Shown here: piece by piece, positions 35,345 through 45,900 of the stretch
Position numbering within the stretch: the stretch's first letter is position 1
Layout of the letters: every line of letters begins with the position of its first letter
NCBI RefSeq assembly: GCF_001423525.1
Contig: NZ_LMOI01000024.1
Span: 275,292 to 339,291 of the forward strand
Direction: 5' to 3'
Source: Arthrobacter sp. Leaf137
GTDB taxonomy: Bacteria > Actinomycetota > Actinomycetes > Actinomycetales > Micrococcaceae
Length of the DNA stretch: 64,000 bases
Made by a program: the position numbers and the translations under genes
The notes under the pieces: generated by a model
Database searches by the model: none
What the model saw: only the letters and a program-made list of their open reading frames with translations
Told to the model about the DNA's origin: nothing

Positions 35345-36703
35345 ATGGAACTTACCGCAGGTCACGTTTGGCTCATGGTGTCGGCAGCGCTCGTGCTGTT
35401 CATGACACCGGGCCTGGCATTTTTCTACGGCGGCATGACGCGTGCCAAGGCAGCACTGAACATGATGATGATGAGCTTCATCTCCATCGGCATGGTCGGC
35501 GTGGTCTGGATTCTGTGGGGCGCTTCCATGACGGGCGGCGAAGGCTTCCTGCAGATCGTGGGAAACCCGTTTGCCACCTTCGGGCTTGAAGGCATCGATA
35601 CGCCGGACGGGCTCATCAAGGCGGGATTCGCGGCAACCTTCGCCATCATTACCGTTGCGCTGATCAGCGGCGCTATCGCTGACCGCGCCAAGTTCGGCGC
35701 CTGGAGCGTCTTCGTCCCGGTCTGGGTCACCCTGGTCTACTGCCCGCTTGCCTACATGGTGTGGGGCGGCGGCCTCTTCGGTCCCGAGGGAGCAGTGGGT
35801 AAGGCCCTCGGCCCCGCTATCGACTTCGCCGGCGGCACCGTGGTTCACATCAACGCCGGTGTTGCGGCGCTGGTTCTGGTCCTGATCATCGGCAACCGCA
35901 AGGGCTTCGGCAAGGATCCCAACCACCGCCCGCACAACATCCCGTTCGTCATGCTGGGCGCTGCCATCCTGTGGTTCGGCTGGTTCGGCTTCAACGGCGG
36001 CGCTGCCACCACTGCGGAGCAGGGCGGCCTCATCTGGGTGAACACCTTGGCCGCTCCCGCCGCTGCCATGCTCGGCTGGCTCGTCACCGAGCGGATCCGC
36101 GACGGCCACCCCACGTCCCTCGGCGCCGCTTCCGGCGTGGTCGCAGGACTTGTGGCCATCACCCCGGCCTGCGCCAACGTCAGCCCCGTGGGTGCCCTCG
36201 GCCTCGGCGTTGTGGCAGGCGTGGCCTCCGCGCTGGCGGTGGGCCTGAAGTTCCGCTGGGGCTTCGACGACTCGCTGGATGTTGTTGGGGTCCACCTCGT
36301 GTCCGGCATCATCGGCACCGTTGCCCTCGGCTTCATCGCACTGCCCGCCGACGGTGTGGGCGGCGGCCTCTTCTACGGCGGCGGCTTCGCCCAGCTGTGG
36401 GCACAGCTCGCAGCGGCAGGCATCGCGATTGCTTACTCGGCCATTCTGACGGCGATCATCGCGCTGGCCATCCACAAGACCATGGGCTTCCGGGTCTCGC
36501 AGGAACAGGAAACGGTGGGTGTGGACCTCAGCCTGCACGCCGAGACCGCCTACGAGTTCGGCCTCTCCGGACACGGCGGAAGCTTCCAGCCGCTGCATGA
36601 CATGATCACCGGCAAGAACCAGGCAGAAACCGCCGGCAGCGCCGCTGCAGCAGATGCCAAGAAGCCAGAAACCGCAACAGGCAAGGAAAGCGTGGGGGCA
36701 TGA
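35345..36703 (+). CDS. amtB: Ammonium transporter
   Basis: 452-aa Amt-family channel with about 11 membrane helices; moves ammonium/ammonia into the cell. Family blocks: LVLFMTPGLAFFYGGMTRAKAALNMMM at the N-terminus, ILWFGWFGFNGG, and DVVGVHLVSGIIGT with a pore histidine. The cytosolic C-terminal tail after about residue 400 is long, with an Ala/Glu/Lys-rich end. The stop overlaps the PII gene by 4 bp, the usual amtB-glnK pairing, so the PII protein should gate this channel according to nitrogen state. Confidence 0.96.
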   Translation: MELTAGHVWLMVSAALVLFMTPGLAFFYGGMTRAKAALNMMMMSFISIGMVGVVWILWGASMTGGEGFLQIVGNPFATFGLEGIDTPDGLIKAGFAATFAIITVALISGAIADRAKFGAWSVFVPVWVTLVYCPLAYMVWGGGLFGPEGAVGKALGPAIDFAGGTVVHINAGVAALVLVLIIGNRKGFGKDPNHRPHNIPFVMLGAAILWFGWFGFNGGAATTAEQGGLIWVNTLAAPAAAMLGWLVTERIRDGHPTSLGAASGVVAGLVAITPACANVSPVGALGLGVVAGVASALAVGLKFRWGFDDSLDVVGVHLVSGIIGTVALGFIALPADGVGGGLFYGGGFAQLWAQLAAAGIAIAYSAILTAIIALAIHKTMGFRVSQEQETVGVDLSLHAETAYEFGLSGHGGSFQPLHDMITGKNQAETAGSAAAADAKKPETATGKESVGA

Positions 36704-37038
36704 AACTGATCACCGCAATCGTCAGGCCCGAGAAGCTTGAAGCAATCCGGGAAGGCCTGGAGGCCTACGGAGTGCAGGGCCTGACGGTCAGCGCAGCCAG
36801 CGGCTACGGCCGGCAGCGGGGCTACACCGAGGTGTACCGCGGCGCCGAGTACAACGTGGACCTCCTGCCCAAGATCCGGGTAGAGGTGCTGGCTACGGAC
36901 GAGCAGGCCGATGACATCCTGGACGTCATCATCGCCAGTTCCAACACCGGCAGGGCAGGTGACGGAAAGGTCTGGACCATGGATGTCTTTGAAGCAGTTC
37001 GGGTCAGGACCGGCGAACGCGGCGTAGCCGCCATCTAG
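36700..37038 (+). CDS. glnB: Nitrogen regulatory protein P-II
   Basis: 112-aa PII signal protein (glnK type by context). It starts MKLITAIVRPEKLEAI; the T-loop carries Tyr51 (RGAEYNVDLLPK), the residue adenylylated or uridylylated in other bacteria; the C-terminal signature is TGRAGDGKVWTMDVFEAVRVRTGE. It senses ATP/ADP and 2-oxoglutarate and blocks AmtB when nitrogen is plentiful. No glnD-like modifying enzyme follows; the next gene is zwf on the other strand, so the usual actinobacterial amtB-glnK-glnD order is cut short here. Confidence 0.95.
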   Translation: MKLITAIVRPEKLEAIREGLEAYGVQGLTVSAASGYGRQRGYTEVYRGAEYNVDLLPKIRVEVLATDEQADDILDVIIASSNTGRAGDGKVWTMDVFEAVRVRTGERGVAAI

Positions 37039-37096
37039 GACAGTCATCCGGCCGGCCCCTGCCACAGGGGAACGGGCAGACAGAAGCGGGGTGGGC

Positions 37097-37116
37097 GGGA
37101 ACCGGAAGGTTCCCGG
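37097..37116 (+). terminator. Small hairpin after the PII gene
   Basis: CGGGAACC and GGTTCCCG enclose a 4-base GGAA-type loop. No T-tract follows. It may serve as a weak terminator between convergent glnB and zwf; the rest of the 189-bp gap shows nothing I can name. Confidence 0.3.
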
Positions 37117-37227
37117 GTAGTACCCCTGCGGACGCCACCAGGTGGTGATGATCCAGTTGGTCCGGCGGATGGCACCGATCTCGCCGTTTCTTAAGGAGTG
37201 CGGGCCGGCCTCAAAATCAGCCCCCGC

Positions 37228-38631
37228 TCACTGCCCTTCCCGGGAGGTGGCCCAGGCCGCCGGACCCGCCGACCCGGCGTCGTACTCCTCAAGGGGAACG
37301 GAACCCTGCGCCCAGGCCTGAAGTACCGGTTCAACGATGCGCCAGCAATCCTCGGCGGTGTCACCCCGCACGGACAATAGCGGGTCCCCGGTCAGTACGC
37401 CTTCAAGGACCTCACCGTAGGGGAGGAGGTCGGAGGCGCTCAGCTCTGCCTCGAGGGTGACCCGGCCGAGGCTGAAAATGTTTCCGGGGCCGTTGACGTC
37501 AACATCGAACTCAAGGGTGTCCGGCCCGAAACCGATCCTCAGCTGGTTCGGCGAGTCGACGCCCGTGAAGCCCTGTGGCAGGTGCGGCACCGGCAGGAAG
37601 GTGATGACAGCTTCCTTGCGCTTCTTGCCCAGCGCCTTGCCGGAACGGAGGATGAAGGGAACGCCGCTCCAGCGCCAGTTGTCGATTCCAATCCGGATCT
37701 CAGCCAATGTCTCTGTGCCGCGGTCCGCGTCCACGCCGTCCTCGCGGGCATAATCGGGCACCGTCTTGCCTCCTACAGTGCCCGCACCATAGCGTGCCCG
37801 CCGGGTGGAACCGGTAAACGGCGGCGCAACGCTGGCCGCGCGAAGGACGGCGGCGATGGCATCGCGCAGGTCCCGCTCACCCAGGGTTGCCGGCGGCTCT
37901 ATGGCCAGGAGGGCCATCACCTGCAGGAGGTGGCTTTGGATCATGTCCCGCAGGGCGCCGGCACCGTCGTAGTATCGCGCCCGGCCCTCCAGTGCGAGAT
38001 CTTCGTCGAAGAAGATCTCCACCTTCTCCACGTGCCGGCGGTTCCATACCGGCTCCAGGAAGTTGTTGGCGAAGCGCAGTCCCAGGATGTTCAGGACCGT
38101 GGCCTTGCCCAGGAAATGGTCCACGCGGTGGATATGGTCCTCCGGAACCAGCCGGGCAAGCGTCCTGTTCAGTGACCGCGCCGACTCCTCGCTGGAGCCA
38201 AAGGGCTTCTCCATCACCAGCCGGGTCCCCGCCGGCACCTCCTCGGGCCGCAGCGCCTCGCACGCCAGCTGGCTGATCCTGGGTGGCAGCGCGAAATAGA
38301 CGGCGGTGGGGCCCTCGAGGCTTTCCAGCAGGGAGGCGAGGGCGCCGGCAGCTGTGACATCGAGCTGGTGGTACGCCGTTTCCTTTTCCAGTGCAGCCAG
38401 GGCATCCTTGCCGTCCGGCCCCGCGGTCTCCGCTGCTGCGGCGAAGGAGGACTGCACCCGTTCCCGCCACTGTTCCGGCGTCCAGGGGTCGGAGCCGGCA
38501 CCCACCAGGCGGAGGCCGTCCGCCCGGCCGGCGGCCACCAGGCGGGCCAGTCCCGGTAGGAGCAGCCGGCCCGTGAGGTCGCCTGAGGCGCCGAGGATGA
38601 GCAGGGTCTTGACAGTTGTTTGGCTCGTCAT
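37228..38631 (-). CDS. zwf: Glucose-6-phosphate dehydrogenase
   Basis: 467-aa enzyme that oxidises glucose 6-phosphate to 6-phosphogluconolactone with NAD(P)+. The cofactor loop GASGDLT is at residues 14-20, EKPFG at 141-145, and the active-site RVDHFLGK at 169-176. Its length is at the short end of the family (about 480-510 aa). It stands alone, without pgl, gnd or opcA, so it may be a second G6PD copy beside a main pentose-phosphate operon elsewhere; that is inference. It is divergent from ffh with 84 bp between starts. Confidence 0.93.
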   Translation of the reverse strand: MTSQTTVKTLLILGASGDLTGRLLLPGLARLVAAGRADGLRLVGAGSDPWTPEQWRERVQSSFAAAAETAGPDGKDALAALEKETAYHQLDVTAAGALASLLESLEGPTAVYFALPPRISQLACEALRPEEVPAGTRLVMEKPFGSSEESARSLNRTLARLVPEDHIHRVDHFLGKATVLNILGLRFANNFLEPVWNRRHVEKVEIFFDEDLALEGRARYYDGAGALRDMIQSHLLQVMALLAIEPPATLGERDLRDAIAAVLRAASVAPPFTGSTRRARYGAGTVGGKTVPDYAREDGVDADRGTETLAEIRIGIDNWRWSGVPFILRSGKALGKKRKEAVITFLPVPHLPQGFTGVDSPNQLRIGFGPDTLEFDVDVNGPGNIFSLGRVTLEAELSASDLLPYGEVLEGVLTGDPLLSVRGDTAEDCWRIVEPVLQAWAQGSVPLEEYDAGSAGPAAWATSREGQ

Positions 38632-38715
38632 TTTGCCAGCATGCCATCTGGCGTGCCCGACTTGGTACCCTAGATAGTCGAGTCCCGATCATCTCCTGAA
38701 AGAAGTTCACGGCGC

Positions 38716-40299
38716 GTGTTCAATTCACTCTCTGACCGGTTGACAGCAACCTTCAAGAATCTCCGCGGCAAGGGCCGCCTGACGGAGGCCGACGTCGATG
38801 CCACCGTCCGGGAGATCCGCCGCGCCCTGCTGGACGCGGACGTTGCCGTTCCCGTGGTGCGGGAATTCACCAGCCGCGTGCGCGAACGGGCGCTGGGCGC
38901 CGAGGTATCAGCGGCGCTGAACCCCAGCCAGCAGATCGTCAAGATCGTCAACGAGGAACTCAAGGAGATCCTCGGCGGCGAGACCCGGCGCATCCGCCTG
39001 GCCAAGAACGGCCCCACCGTCATCATGCTGGCCGGCCTCCAGGGCGCGGGCAAGACCACCCTTGCGGGCAAGCTGTCCAAGTGGCTGAAGTCCCAGGGCC
39101 ACAGCCCCATGCTGGTTGCGTGTGACCTGCAGCGGCCCAACGCCGTCACCCAGCTGCAGGTGGTGGGCCAGCGGGCCAACGTCCCTGTTTTCGCCCCGCA
39201 CCCGGGTGCAACCTCAACCGAGCTGGAGCAGCCGGCGGGCGATCCCGTGGCCGTTGCCCGGGCCGGCGTGGAGGAAGCCCGCCAGAAACTGCACGACGTC
39301 GTCATCGTGGACACCGCAGGCCGCCTCGGCGTCGACGCGGACATGATGGAGCAGGCGCGCCAGATCCGCCGGGCCATCGTGCCCAACGAAGTCCTCTTCG
39401 TCATCGACTCGATGATCGGCCAGGACGCCGTCAACACGGCCCTGGCGTTTGACGAGGGCGTCAACTTCACCGGCATCGTCCTGTCCAAGCTCGACGGCGA
39501 TGCCCGCGGTGGTGCCGCGCTGTCCGTCTCCTCGGTCACCGGCAAGCCCGTCATGTTCGCGTCCACCGGTGAGGGCCTGGACGACTTCGAGTTGTTCCAC
39601 CCGGACCGGATGGCCTCGCGCATCCTGGACATGGGCGACGTCCTCACGCTCATCGAACAGGCCGAGAAGTCCTGGGACAAAGACGAAGCTGCCCGGATGG
39701 CGAAGAAGTTCGCCGACCAGGAAGACTTCACCCTGGACGACTTCCTGGCCCAGATGCAGCAGATCCGCAACATGGGCTCCATGAAGAAAATGCTCATGAT
39801 GATGCCCGGCGCCCAGAACATCCGCCAGCAGCTGGAGCAGTTCGACGAACGCGAGATCGACCGCGTTGAAGCGATCGTCAGGTCCATGACCCCGCACGAA
39901 CGCGTGGCCCCCAAGATCATCAACGGTTCGCGCCGCGCCCGTATCGCCCGTGGTTCCGGTGTGCACGTCTCCGAGGTCAACGGCCTGCTGGAACGCTTCG
40001 CGCAGGCCCAGAAGATGATGAAGAAGATGGCCCAGGGCGGCATGCCCGGGATGCCAGGCATGCCCGGCCTCCCCGGTGCCGGCGGCGGGGCCCGGAAGAA
40101 CGCGAAGAACGCGCCGAAGAAGAAGGCCCGGTCCGGAAACCCGGCCAAGGCCGCCCAGGAACGCAAGGACGCCGAAGCGCGTCGCGCCAACGCATCCAAG
40201 GCCCTGCCCACCGGAGCTTCCTTCGGCCAGCAGTCCGGTGACTTTGACCCTTCCCAGCTGAACCTGCCCAAGGGCTTCGACAAGTTCCTGGGCAACTAA
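38716..40299 (+). CDS. ffh: Signal recognition particle protein (SRP54)
   Basis: 527-aa SRP GTPase that binds signal sequences and SRP RNA. N domain, then G domain with GLQGAGKTTLAGKL near 108, DTAGRLG and LSKLDGDARGGAAL; the methionine-rich M domain from about 330 includes MGSMKKMLMMMPG and SRRARIARGSG (RNA-binding). The C-terminal tail has a repeated GMPG/GLPG segment and a Lys/Arg-rich end. GTG start at 38716. It works with FtsY (32634) and the signal peptidases (48834, 49512). Confidence 0.97.
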   Translation: MFNSLSDRLTATFKNLRGKGRLTEADVDATVREIRRALLDADVAVPVVREFTSRVRERALGAEVSAALNPSQQIVKIVNEELKEILGGETRRIRLAKNGPTVIMLAGLQGAGKTTLAGKLSKWLKSQGHSPMLVACDLQRPNAVTQLQVVGQRANVPVFAPHPGATSTELEQPAGDPVAVARAGVEEARQKLHDVVIVDTAGRLGVDADMMEQARQIRRAIVPNEVLFVIDSMIGQDAVNTALAFDEGVNFTGIVLSKLDGDARGGAALSVSSVTGKPVMFASTGEGLDDFELFHPDRMASRILDMGDVLTLIEQAEKSWDKDEAARMAKKFADQEDFTLDDFLAQMQQIRNMGSMKKMLMMMPGAQNIRQQLEQFDEREIDRVEAIVRSMTPHERVAPKIINGSRRARIARGSGVHVSEVNGLLERFAQAQKMMKKMAQGGMPGMPGMPGLPGAGGGARKNAKNAPKKKARSGNPAKAAQERKDAEARRANASKALPTGASFGQQSGDFDPSQLNLPKGFDKFLGN

Positions 40300-40321
40300 G
40301 CACACCTGGCCCAACCAAGTC

Positions 40322-40363
40322 GCAGCAAATGTCGTTATGAGGGCTCAGAACGACATCTGCTGC
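40322..40363. repeat. Inverted repeat between ffh and the hydrolase gene
   Basis: Arms at 40322-40336 (GCAGCAAATGTCGTT) and 40349-40363 (AACGACATCTGCTGC) pair over 15 bp with one mismatch around a 12-nt loop. There is no T-tract. It could act as a bidirectional terminator for ffh or be a copy of a dispersed palindromic element; only a genome-wide count can tell. Confidence 0.6.
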
Positions 40364-40404
40364 TACTTACATGGGATGTCGGCGCCGTGGAATAGGGTTG
40401 GGGG

Positions 40405-41139
40405 ATGTTAAAGCAGAGGGTAGTGTTCGTGCACGGCTCGGGGAGCTTCGGCGCCGCCGCCTGGCCCCGGCAGCACGGCATGGGGCTGATGTACGATGCG
40501 CTGTTCCTCCGCCGGCATGGATACCACAGCACCGCCGAACCCCTGGAGTCTTCCTTTGCGGAGGACACGGCCATCGTGCTGCGTTCCCTGGCTGATGACG
40601 GGCGGGGTGCTGCCGGCGGACACGTGGTGGCGCATGCGCAGGGAGCCATTCCCGCCATGATGGCGGCCGTGGAACGCCCGGACCTCGTTCATTCTCTGAC
40701 CCTGGTGGAGCCGGCCTGCCTCTCGCTCACCGCGGAGCTGCCCGCAACAGCCGCCCATATCCGGATGATGAAGCCGCTGTTCGACGTCCGCCACCAGCTC
40801 AGCGACGAGGACTTCCAGCGGGAGTTCGTCCGGCGCATTTACGCCGCAGACCTGCACCAGCCAGCCACGCCGGAGGAGAAGCGCTCTGCCCGCCGGCTGC
40901 GGCTGCAGTCGCCGTCATGGGAGGCGCCACTTCACATCGTTCCAGGAGTGCCCACCCTTGTCCTTACCGGCGGATGGGAACCATTGTACGAAGAAATTGC
41001 CGGGTATCTGCGGGAGACCGGCGCCCTGCACCGCGTCGCGGCGGGCGGGCACCGGCCCCACGATTCAGCCGACGGCAACCGGGCCATCCGGCAGTTCCTC
41101 GCCGAAGTCAGCCGGAGTGAACCGGCCCGGGCGTCCTAG
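40405..41139 (+). CDS. Alpha/beta-hydrolase-fold protein lacking the serine nucleophile
   Basis: 244-aa protein with the alpha/beta-hydrolase layout: oxyanion-type VVFVHGSGSFG at 6-16, the nucleophile-elbow region VVAHAQGAIPA, and a C-terminal histidine in AAGGHRPHDS. The elbow usually reads G-x-S-x-G; here it is A76-H77-A78-Q79-G80, with codon GCG at 40636-40638, so the nucleophile is alanine. The usual late aspartate is glutamate in TGGWEPLY. It is therefore probably not a standard esterase; it may be a non-catalytic binding protein or a lyase-like member. ATG at 40405. It converges with thiC. Confidence 0.82.
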   Translation: MLKQRVVFVHGSGSFGAAAWPRQHGMGLMYDALFLRRHGYHSTAEPLESSFAEDTAIVLRSLADDGRGAAGGHVVAHAQGAIPAMMAAVERPDLVHSLTLVEPACLSLTAELPATAAHIRMMKPLFDVRHQLSDEDFQREFVRRIYAADLHQPATPEEKRSARRLRLQSPSWEAPLHIVPGVPTLVLTGGWEPLYEEIAGYLRETGALHRVAAGGHRPHDSADGNRAIRQFLAEVSRSEPARAS

Positions 41140-41159
41140 CCCGGGCCGGCCACAGGCAA

Positions 41160-41179
41160 CCGCCGGTCAACGCCGGCGG
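41160..41179. terminator. Hairpin between convergent hydrolase and thiC genes
   Basis: CCGCCGG (41160-41166) pairs with CCGGCGG (41173-41179) around a 6-nt loop in the 45-bp gap between two convergent genes. No T-tract on either strand, so termination is only suggested by position. Confidence 0.3.
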
Positions 41180-41184
41180 CAGTG

Positions 41185-43014
<1,830 letters not shown>

Positions 43015-43021
43015 GGAATAC

Positions 43022-43114
43022 TCACTTCCTTCGCCGGCATTACCCGGACAGGTTCGACGGTCGCAGGCCGCGTCAGCCCGATCTCAGCCCCTGCAGGGGC
43101 ACCCGTGTGGTCAG
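43022..43114 (-). promoter_or_regulatory. TPP riboswitch (THI element) of thiC
   Basis: On the minus strand the conserved TPP aptamer blocks occur in order: ACGGGTGCCCC, GGCTGAGATC, then CGAACCTGTCCGGGTAATGCCGG, ending GCGAAGGAAG just before the TTG start of thiC. The aptamer overlaps the Shine-Dalgarno region, which points to translational control by thiamine diphosphate. A weak promoter (TTGTCA at 43146-43141, TAGCTT at 43125-43120, 15-bp spacing) lies just upstream. Confidence 0.93.
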
Positions 43115-43208
43115 GAACGAAGCTACCACAAGCCCTGCAGTGACAAGCGCTAACGGCCCTGTCATATTTGCCGGTGCTAGCCTGACCGGGCAGGAAGAGG
43201 AGGCATCC

Positions 43209-44291
43209 ATGCCATACATCATCGGTTTCAGCGGCACCGTCCTCACGGGACCGGACAGCGAACGGAACGGTCTCTGGTCCGTGGACGGGTGCCTGACATT
43301 TACCCGTCCGGAGGCCAGCCCGGACGTTGTACTTGATGGCTGGGTGCTGCCCGGCTTCGTCGACGCCCATTGCCACATCGGCCTGGGCCCTGCCGGGCCG
43401 GTGGACGCCGGTGAGGCCGAGGCCCAGGCCCGCGCCGACCTGGACTCAGGCACGCTGCTGATCCGGGACGCGGGGTCGCCCGCCGATACCCGCTGGATGC
43501 AGGGTGGCCGAGACTTTCCGCTGCTGATTCGGGCCGGCAGGCACGTCGCCCGTACCCGCCGTTACCTCCGGGGCTTCGCCCACGAGGTCGAGCCTGAAGG
43601 GCTTGTGGAGGCCGTGCGTAAGCAAGCCCGCGACGGCGACGGCTGGGTCAAGCTCGTCGGGGACTGGATCGAGCGCAGCGCCGGCGACCTCGCACCCTCC
43701 TTTCCCGCCGGCGTCGTCCGCGATGCGATCAGTGCCGCACACGATGAAGGTGCCCGTGTCACCGCCCACTGCTTCGCCGAAGACACCCTGGACCAAATGC
43801 TCGACGCCGGGATCGACTGCATAGAACACGCCACCGGCCTGCTGCCCAGGCACCTGCCGCGGTTTGTGGAGCAGGGCGTACCCATCGTTCCGACGCTGGT
43901 CAACATCGCCACGTTCCCGGATATTGCTGCCCAGGCCAAGCCCAAGTTTCCGGTGTACGCCGCCCACATGCTGGCTCTCTGGGAACGCCGGCTGGAGCGG
44001 GTGGGCGAGGCATGGGAAGCCGGCGTGCAGATCTTCGCCGGAACGGATGCCGGCAGCGTGATCCGCCACGGCAGGATCGCTGACGAAATCCTTGCCCTGC
44101 ACGCGGCCGGGCTGCCCGCAGCCCAGGCGCTCAACGCGGCCAGCTGGGCCGCCCGAGCCTGGCTGGGCGCCGACGGGCTGGCAGATGGGGCGCGTGCCGA
44201 CGTCGTGCTGTTCCGGGACGATCCCCGGAGGACGCTGGACACCGTGGCGCACCCGTCCCACGTGGTTTTGGGTGGCCGGGTGGTCCGCTAG
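43209..44291 (+). CDS. Amidohydrolase family protein
   Basis: 360-aa metal-dependent hydrolase with the amidohydrolase TIM barrel. Metal ligands: DAHCHIG (His54, His56), the lysine-bearing VKLVGDW, TAHCFAED, CIEHATGLLP and AGTDAGS; the C-terminal segment GLADGARADVVLFRDDPRR closes the small beta domain. The arrangement resembles imidazolonepropionase/Xaa-Pro-dipeptidase-like members, but the substrate is unknown. ATG 43209 follows GGAAGAGGAGG; longer starts to 43005 would run through the divergent riboswitch and are rejected. Confidence 0.87.
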   Translation: MPYIIGFSGTVLTGPDSERNGLWSVDGCLTFTRPEASPDVVLDGWVLPGFVDAHCHIGLGPAGPVDAGEAEAQARADLDSGTLLIRDAGSPADTRWMQGGRDFPLLIRAGRHVARTRRYLRGFAHEVEPEGLVEAVRKQARDGDGWVKLVGDWIERSAGDLAPSFPAGVVRDAISAAHDEGARVTAHCFAEDTLDQMLDAGIDCIEHATGLLPRHLPRFVEQGVPIVPTLVNIATFPDIAAQAKPKFPVYAAHMLALWERRLERVGEAWEAGVQIFAGTDAGSVIRHGRIADEILALHAAGLPAAQALNAASWAARAWLGADGLADGARADVVLFRDDPRRTLDTVAHPSHVVLGGRVVR

Positions 44292-44322
44292 GAAAAAACA
44301 TCCACCCTGCACTTGGAATAAA

Positions 44323-44334
44323 TTGAAGCTTCAA
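44323..44334. promoter_or_regulatory. Palindromic operator candidate before the VOC gene
   Basis: A perfect 12-bp palindrome, TTGAAGCTTCAA, inside an AT-rich island (about 44310-44350) 60 bp before the VOC gene. The flanking ACTTG (44311-44315) and CAAGT (44332-44336) add symmetry. Such sites before catechol-dioxygenase-like genes are often bound by MarR-type repressors; no regulator gene is adjacent. Confidence 0.4.
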
Positions 44335-44394
44335 GTAATTTTAACTCATGACAGGCCGCCTCATCCGGACGGCCTCCATTAGAGGGAGCGTTCA

Positions 44395-45270
44395 ATGACT
44401 GCAGAAGCCACCAGCCAGGATCTTCTTCCTGCCGACCTCGCCATGGGCACCGTGATGCTCAAGGTCGGCAACATGAAGGTCATGACCGACTACTACCAGC
44501 GCGCACTGGGGCTTGAGGTGGTTGCTGAGCAGGACGGCGGCCTGTACCTCGGCCGCCTCGGCAAGCCACTGGTCCATCTGGCTCCGGCCCCCGGCCTGAC
44601 GATCCCCGGCAGGGGAGAAGCTGGCCTGTTCCACACGGCCCTCCTGTTCGAAGACCAGGCGGCGCTCGCGGCCACGGTGGCCACTGCAGCCCAGTTCGAG
44701 CCCCGCTCCTTCACGGGCAGCGCCGACCACCTGGTCAGCGAGGCCTTCTACTTCAGTGATCCCGAAGGCAACGGCATCGAGCTTTACTGGGACCGCCCGC
44801 GAAGCAACTGGTCCTGGAACGGCACCGACGTGGTGATGGACAGCCTGGCGCTGCCGCCCCAGCGCTACCTGGAGCAGCACCTCTCCGAAGAATCCCTCCA
44901 GGGTCAGCGGCAGACCACCGCCGGAGTAGGCCACGTCCACCTCCAAGTGGGCGACGTCCAGTCCGCCCGGGACTTCTATGTAGGAACGCTCGGGTTCGAA
45001 AAGACCGCCGGCTGGCACGGGCAGGCTCTCTTCGTCTCCGCGGGCCGGTACCACCACCACATGGCCATGAACGTCTGGAACAGCCGCGGTGCCGGTCCGC
45101 GGAAGGACACCCTTGGCCTCGGCGAGGTCCTCATCGAGGTGCCGTCCGGTGACGACGTCGGCGCGCTCGCTGACCGCCTGAAGGTCGCCGGCGTCTCCTC
45201 GCACCACACCGGCGCTGAGCTGCGCTTCGAGGACCCATGGCGCAACAGCATCCGGGTTGCGGTGCGCTGA
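44395..45270 (+). CDS. VOC-fold protein, catechol 2,3-dioxygenase/glyoxalase-like
   Basis: 291-aa protein of two vicinal-oxygen-chelate modules. Module one: MGTVMLKVGNMKVMTDYYQRALGLEV with metal-site residues in FHTALLF and DPEGNGIELYW; module two: VGHVHLQVGDVQSARDFYVGTLGFE and HHHMAMNVWNS. The layout matches the CatE/YfiE type ring-cleavage or thiol-stress proteins; activity is not readable. The upstream palindrome suggests inducible expression. It stands alone between the amidohydrolase and a small unknown gene. Confidence 0.85.
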   Translation: MTAEATSQDLLPADLAMGTVMLKVGNMKVMTDYYQRALGLEVVAEQDGGLYLGRLGKPLVHLAPAPGLTIPGRGEAGLFHTALLFEDQAALAATVATAAQFEPRSFTGSADHLVSEAFYFSDPEGNGIELYWDRPRSNWSWNGTDVVMDSLALPPQRYLEQHLSEESLQGQRQTTAGVGHVHLQVGDVQSARDFYVGTLGFEKTAGWHGQALFVSAGRYHHHMAMNVWNSRGAGPRKDTLGLGEVLIEVPSGDDVGALADRLKVAGVSSHHTGAELRFEDPWRNSIRVAVR

Positions 45271-45366
45271 GCGCCCCTTCCGCGTACTAGGCTGAAGCCG
45301 ATAGACCGGGGACGCCAGGCAGGTATCCCCGGCGTGCCGGACCGTACACGGAAGAGGTCACTTCCC

Positions 45367-45807
45367 ATGGGTTTTACCGAAATCTTCGTAGCCACCCACG
45401 ATGCCGCGTTGAAGCGCGCCGGAACCCTTGATGGCGGGGGCACCCCACCGGCCGCCGATGCGGTCCGGATCCCCGGTATCAGCGACTTCGAAGTGGAGCA
45501 GCTCGGAGACCTGGCCGGCACCGCAGTCCACGCCGGCGGCGCCGACTACGAGCTGACGATGGTGGACGTGGCCAGCGATTCCCTGCTGGCCGTCCCGCCG
45601 GCCATGGTCCGGGCCCTGGCTGACCTGCTCACCTACGAAACTGAGGGCGAGGGGGATGTCCTCGAGGACGTCGCGGCGCAGTGGGCGGCGCAGGATGACA
45701 TGCCGTTCGACGCCGGACAGGCGCAAACCTACGTCCGGCAGGTTGCTGAACTGGCCGGCGGAATCGGCGATTCGGAGCGGTCGGGGCTGTACGTCTGGTC
45801 CGCCTGA
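45367..45807 (+). CDS. Hypothetical protein, 146 aa
   Basis: Unrecognised acidic soluble protein starting MGFTEIFVATHDAALKRAG and ending GIGDSERSGLYVWSA. No signal peptide or membrane segment. ATG 45367 is preceded by AGAGGTCA at normal spacing; GTG 45334 is an in-frame alternative. The body is Ala/Asp/Glu-rich with alternating helices, and the final aromatic motif LYVWSA recalls small proteins of the DUF1877 kind, which I mention only as a resemblance. It precedes the rpsP promoter region and is probably a single-gene unit. Confidence 0.72.
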   Translation: MGFTEIFVATHDAALKRAGTLDGGGTPPAADAVRIPGISDFEVEQLGDLAGTAVHAGGADYELTMVDVASDSLLAVPPAMVRALADLLTYETEGEGDVLEDVAAQWAAQDDMPFDAGQAQTYVRQVAELAGGIGDSERSGLYVWSA

Positions 45808-45870
45808 CCTTTCCCCGGCGGGGCAATCCGGGCGGGACCCGGCGCCGTGCCCGCGGACGCAGGGGGTAAA

Positions 45871-45900
45871 GTCGAAATCCTCCCGATGATCTGGCACAAT
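45871..45900 (+). promoter_or_regulatory. Putative promoter of rpsP
   Basis: CACAAT at 45895-45900 is a good -10 element in the context CTGGCACAATAGAC, typical of actinobacterial ribosomal genes; the -35 region (around TCGAAA at 45872) is weak. It leaves a leader of about 125 nt before rpsP with no other gene. Confidence 0.5.

Noticed and set aside
37198..37380. 60-codon frame after the PII gene, considered as a glnD fragment
   Set aside because: No glnD motif, and most of it lies antisense to zwf.
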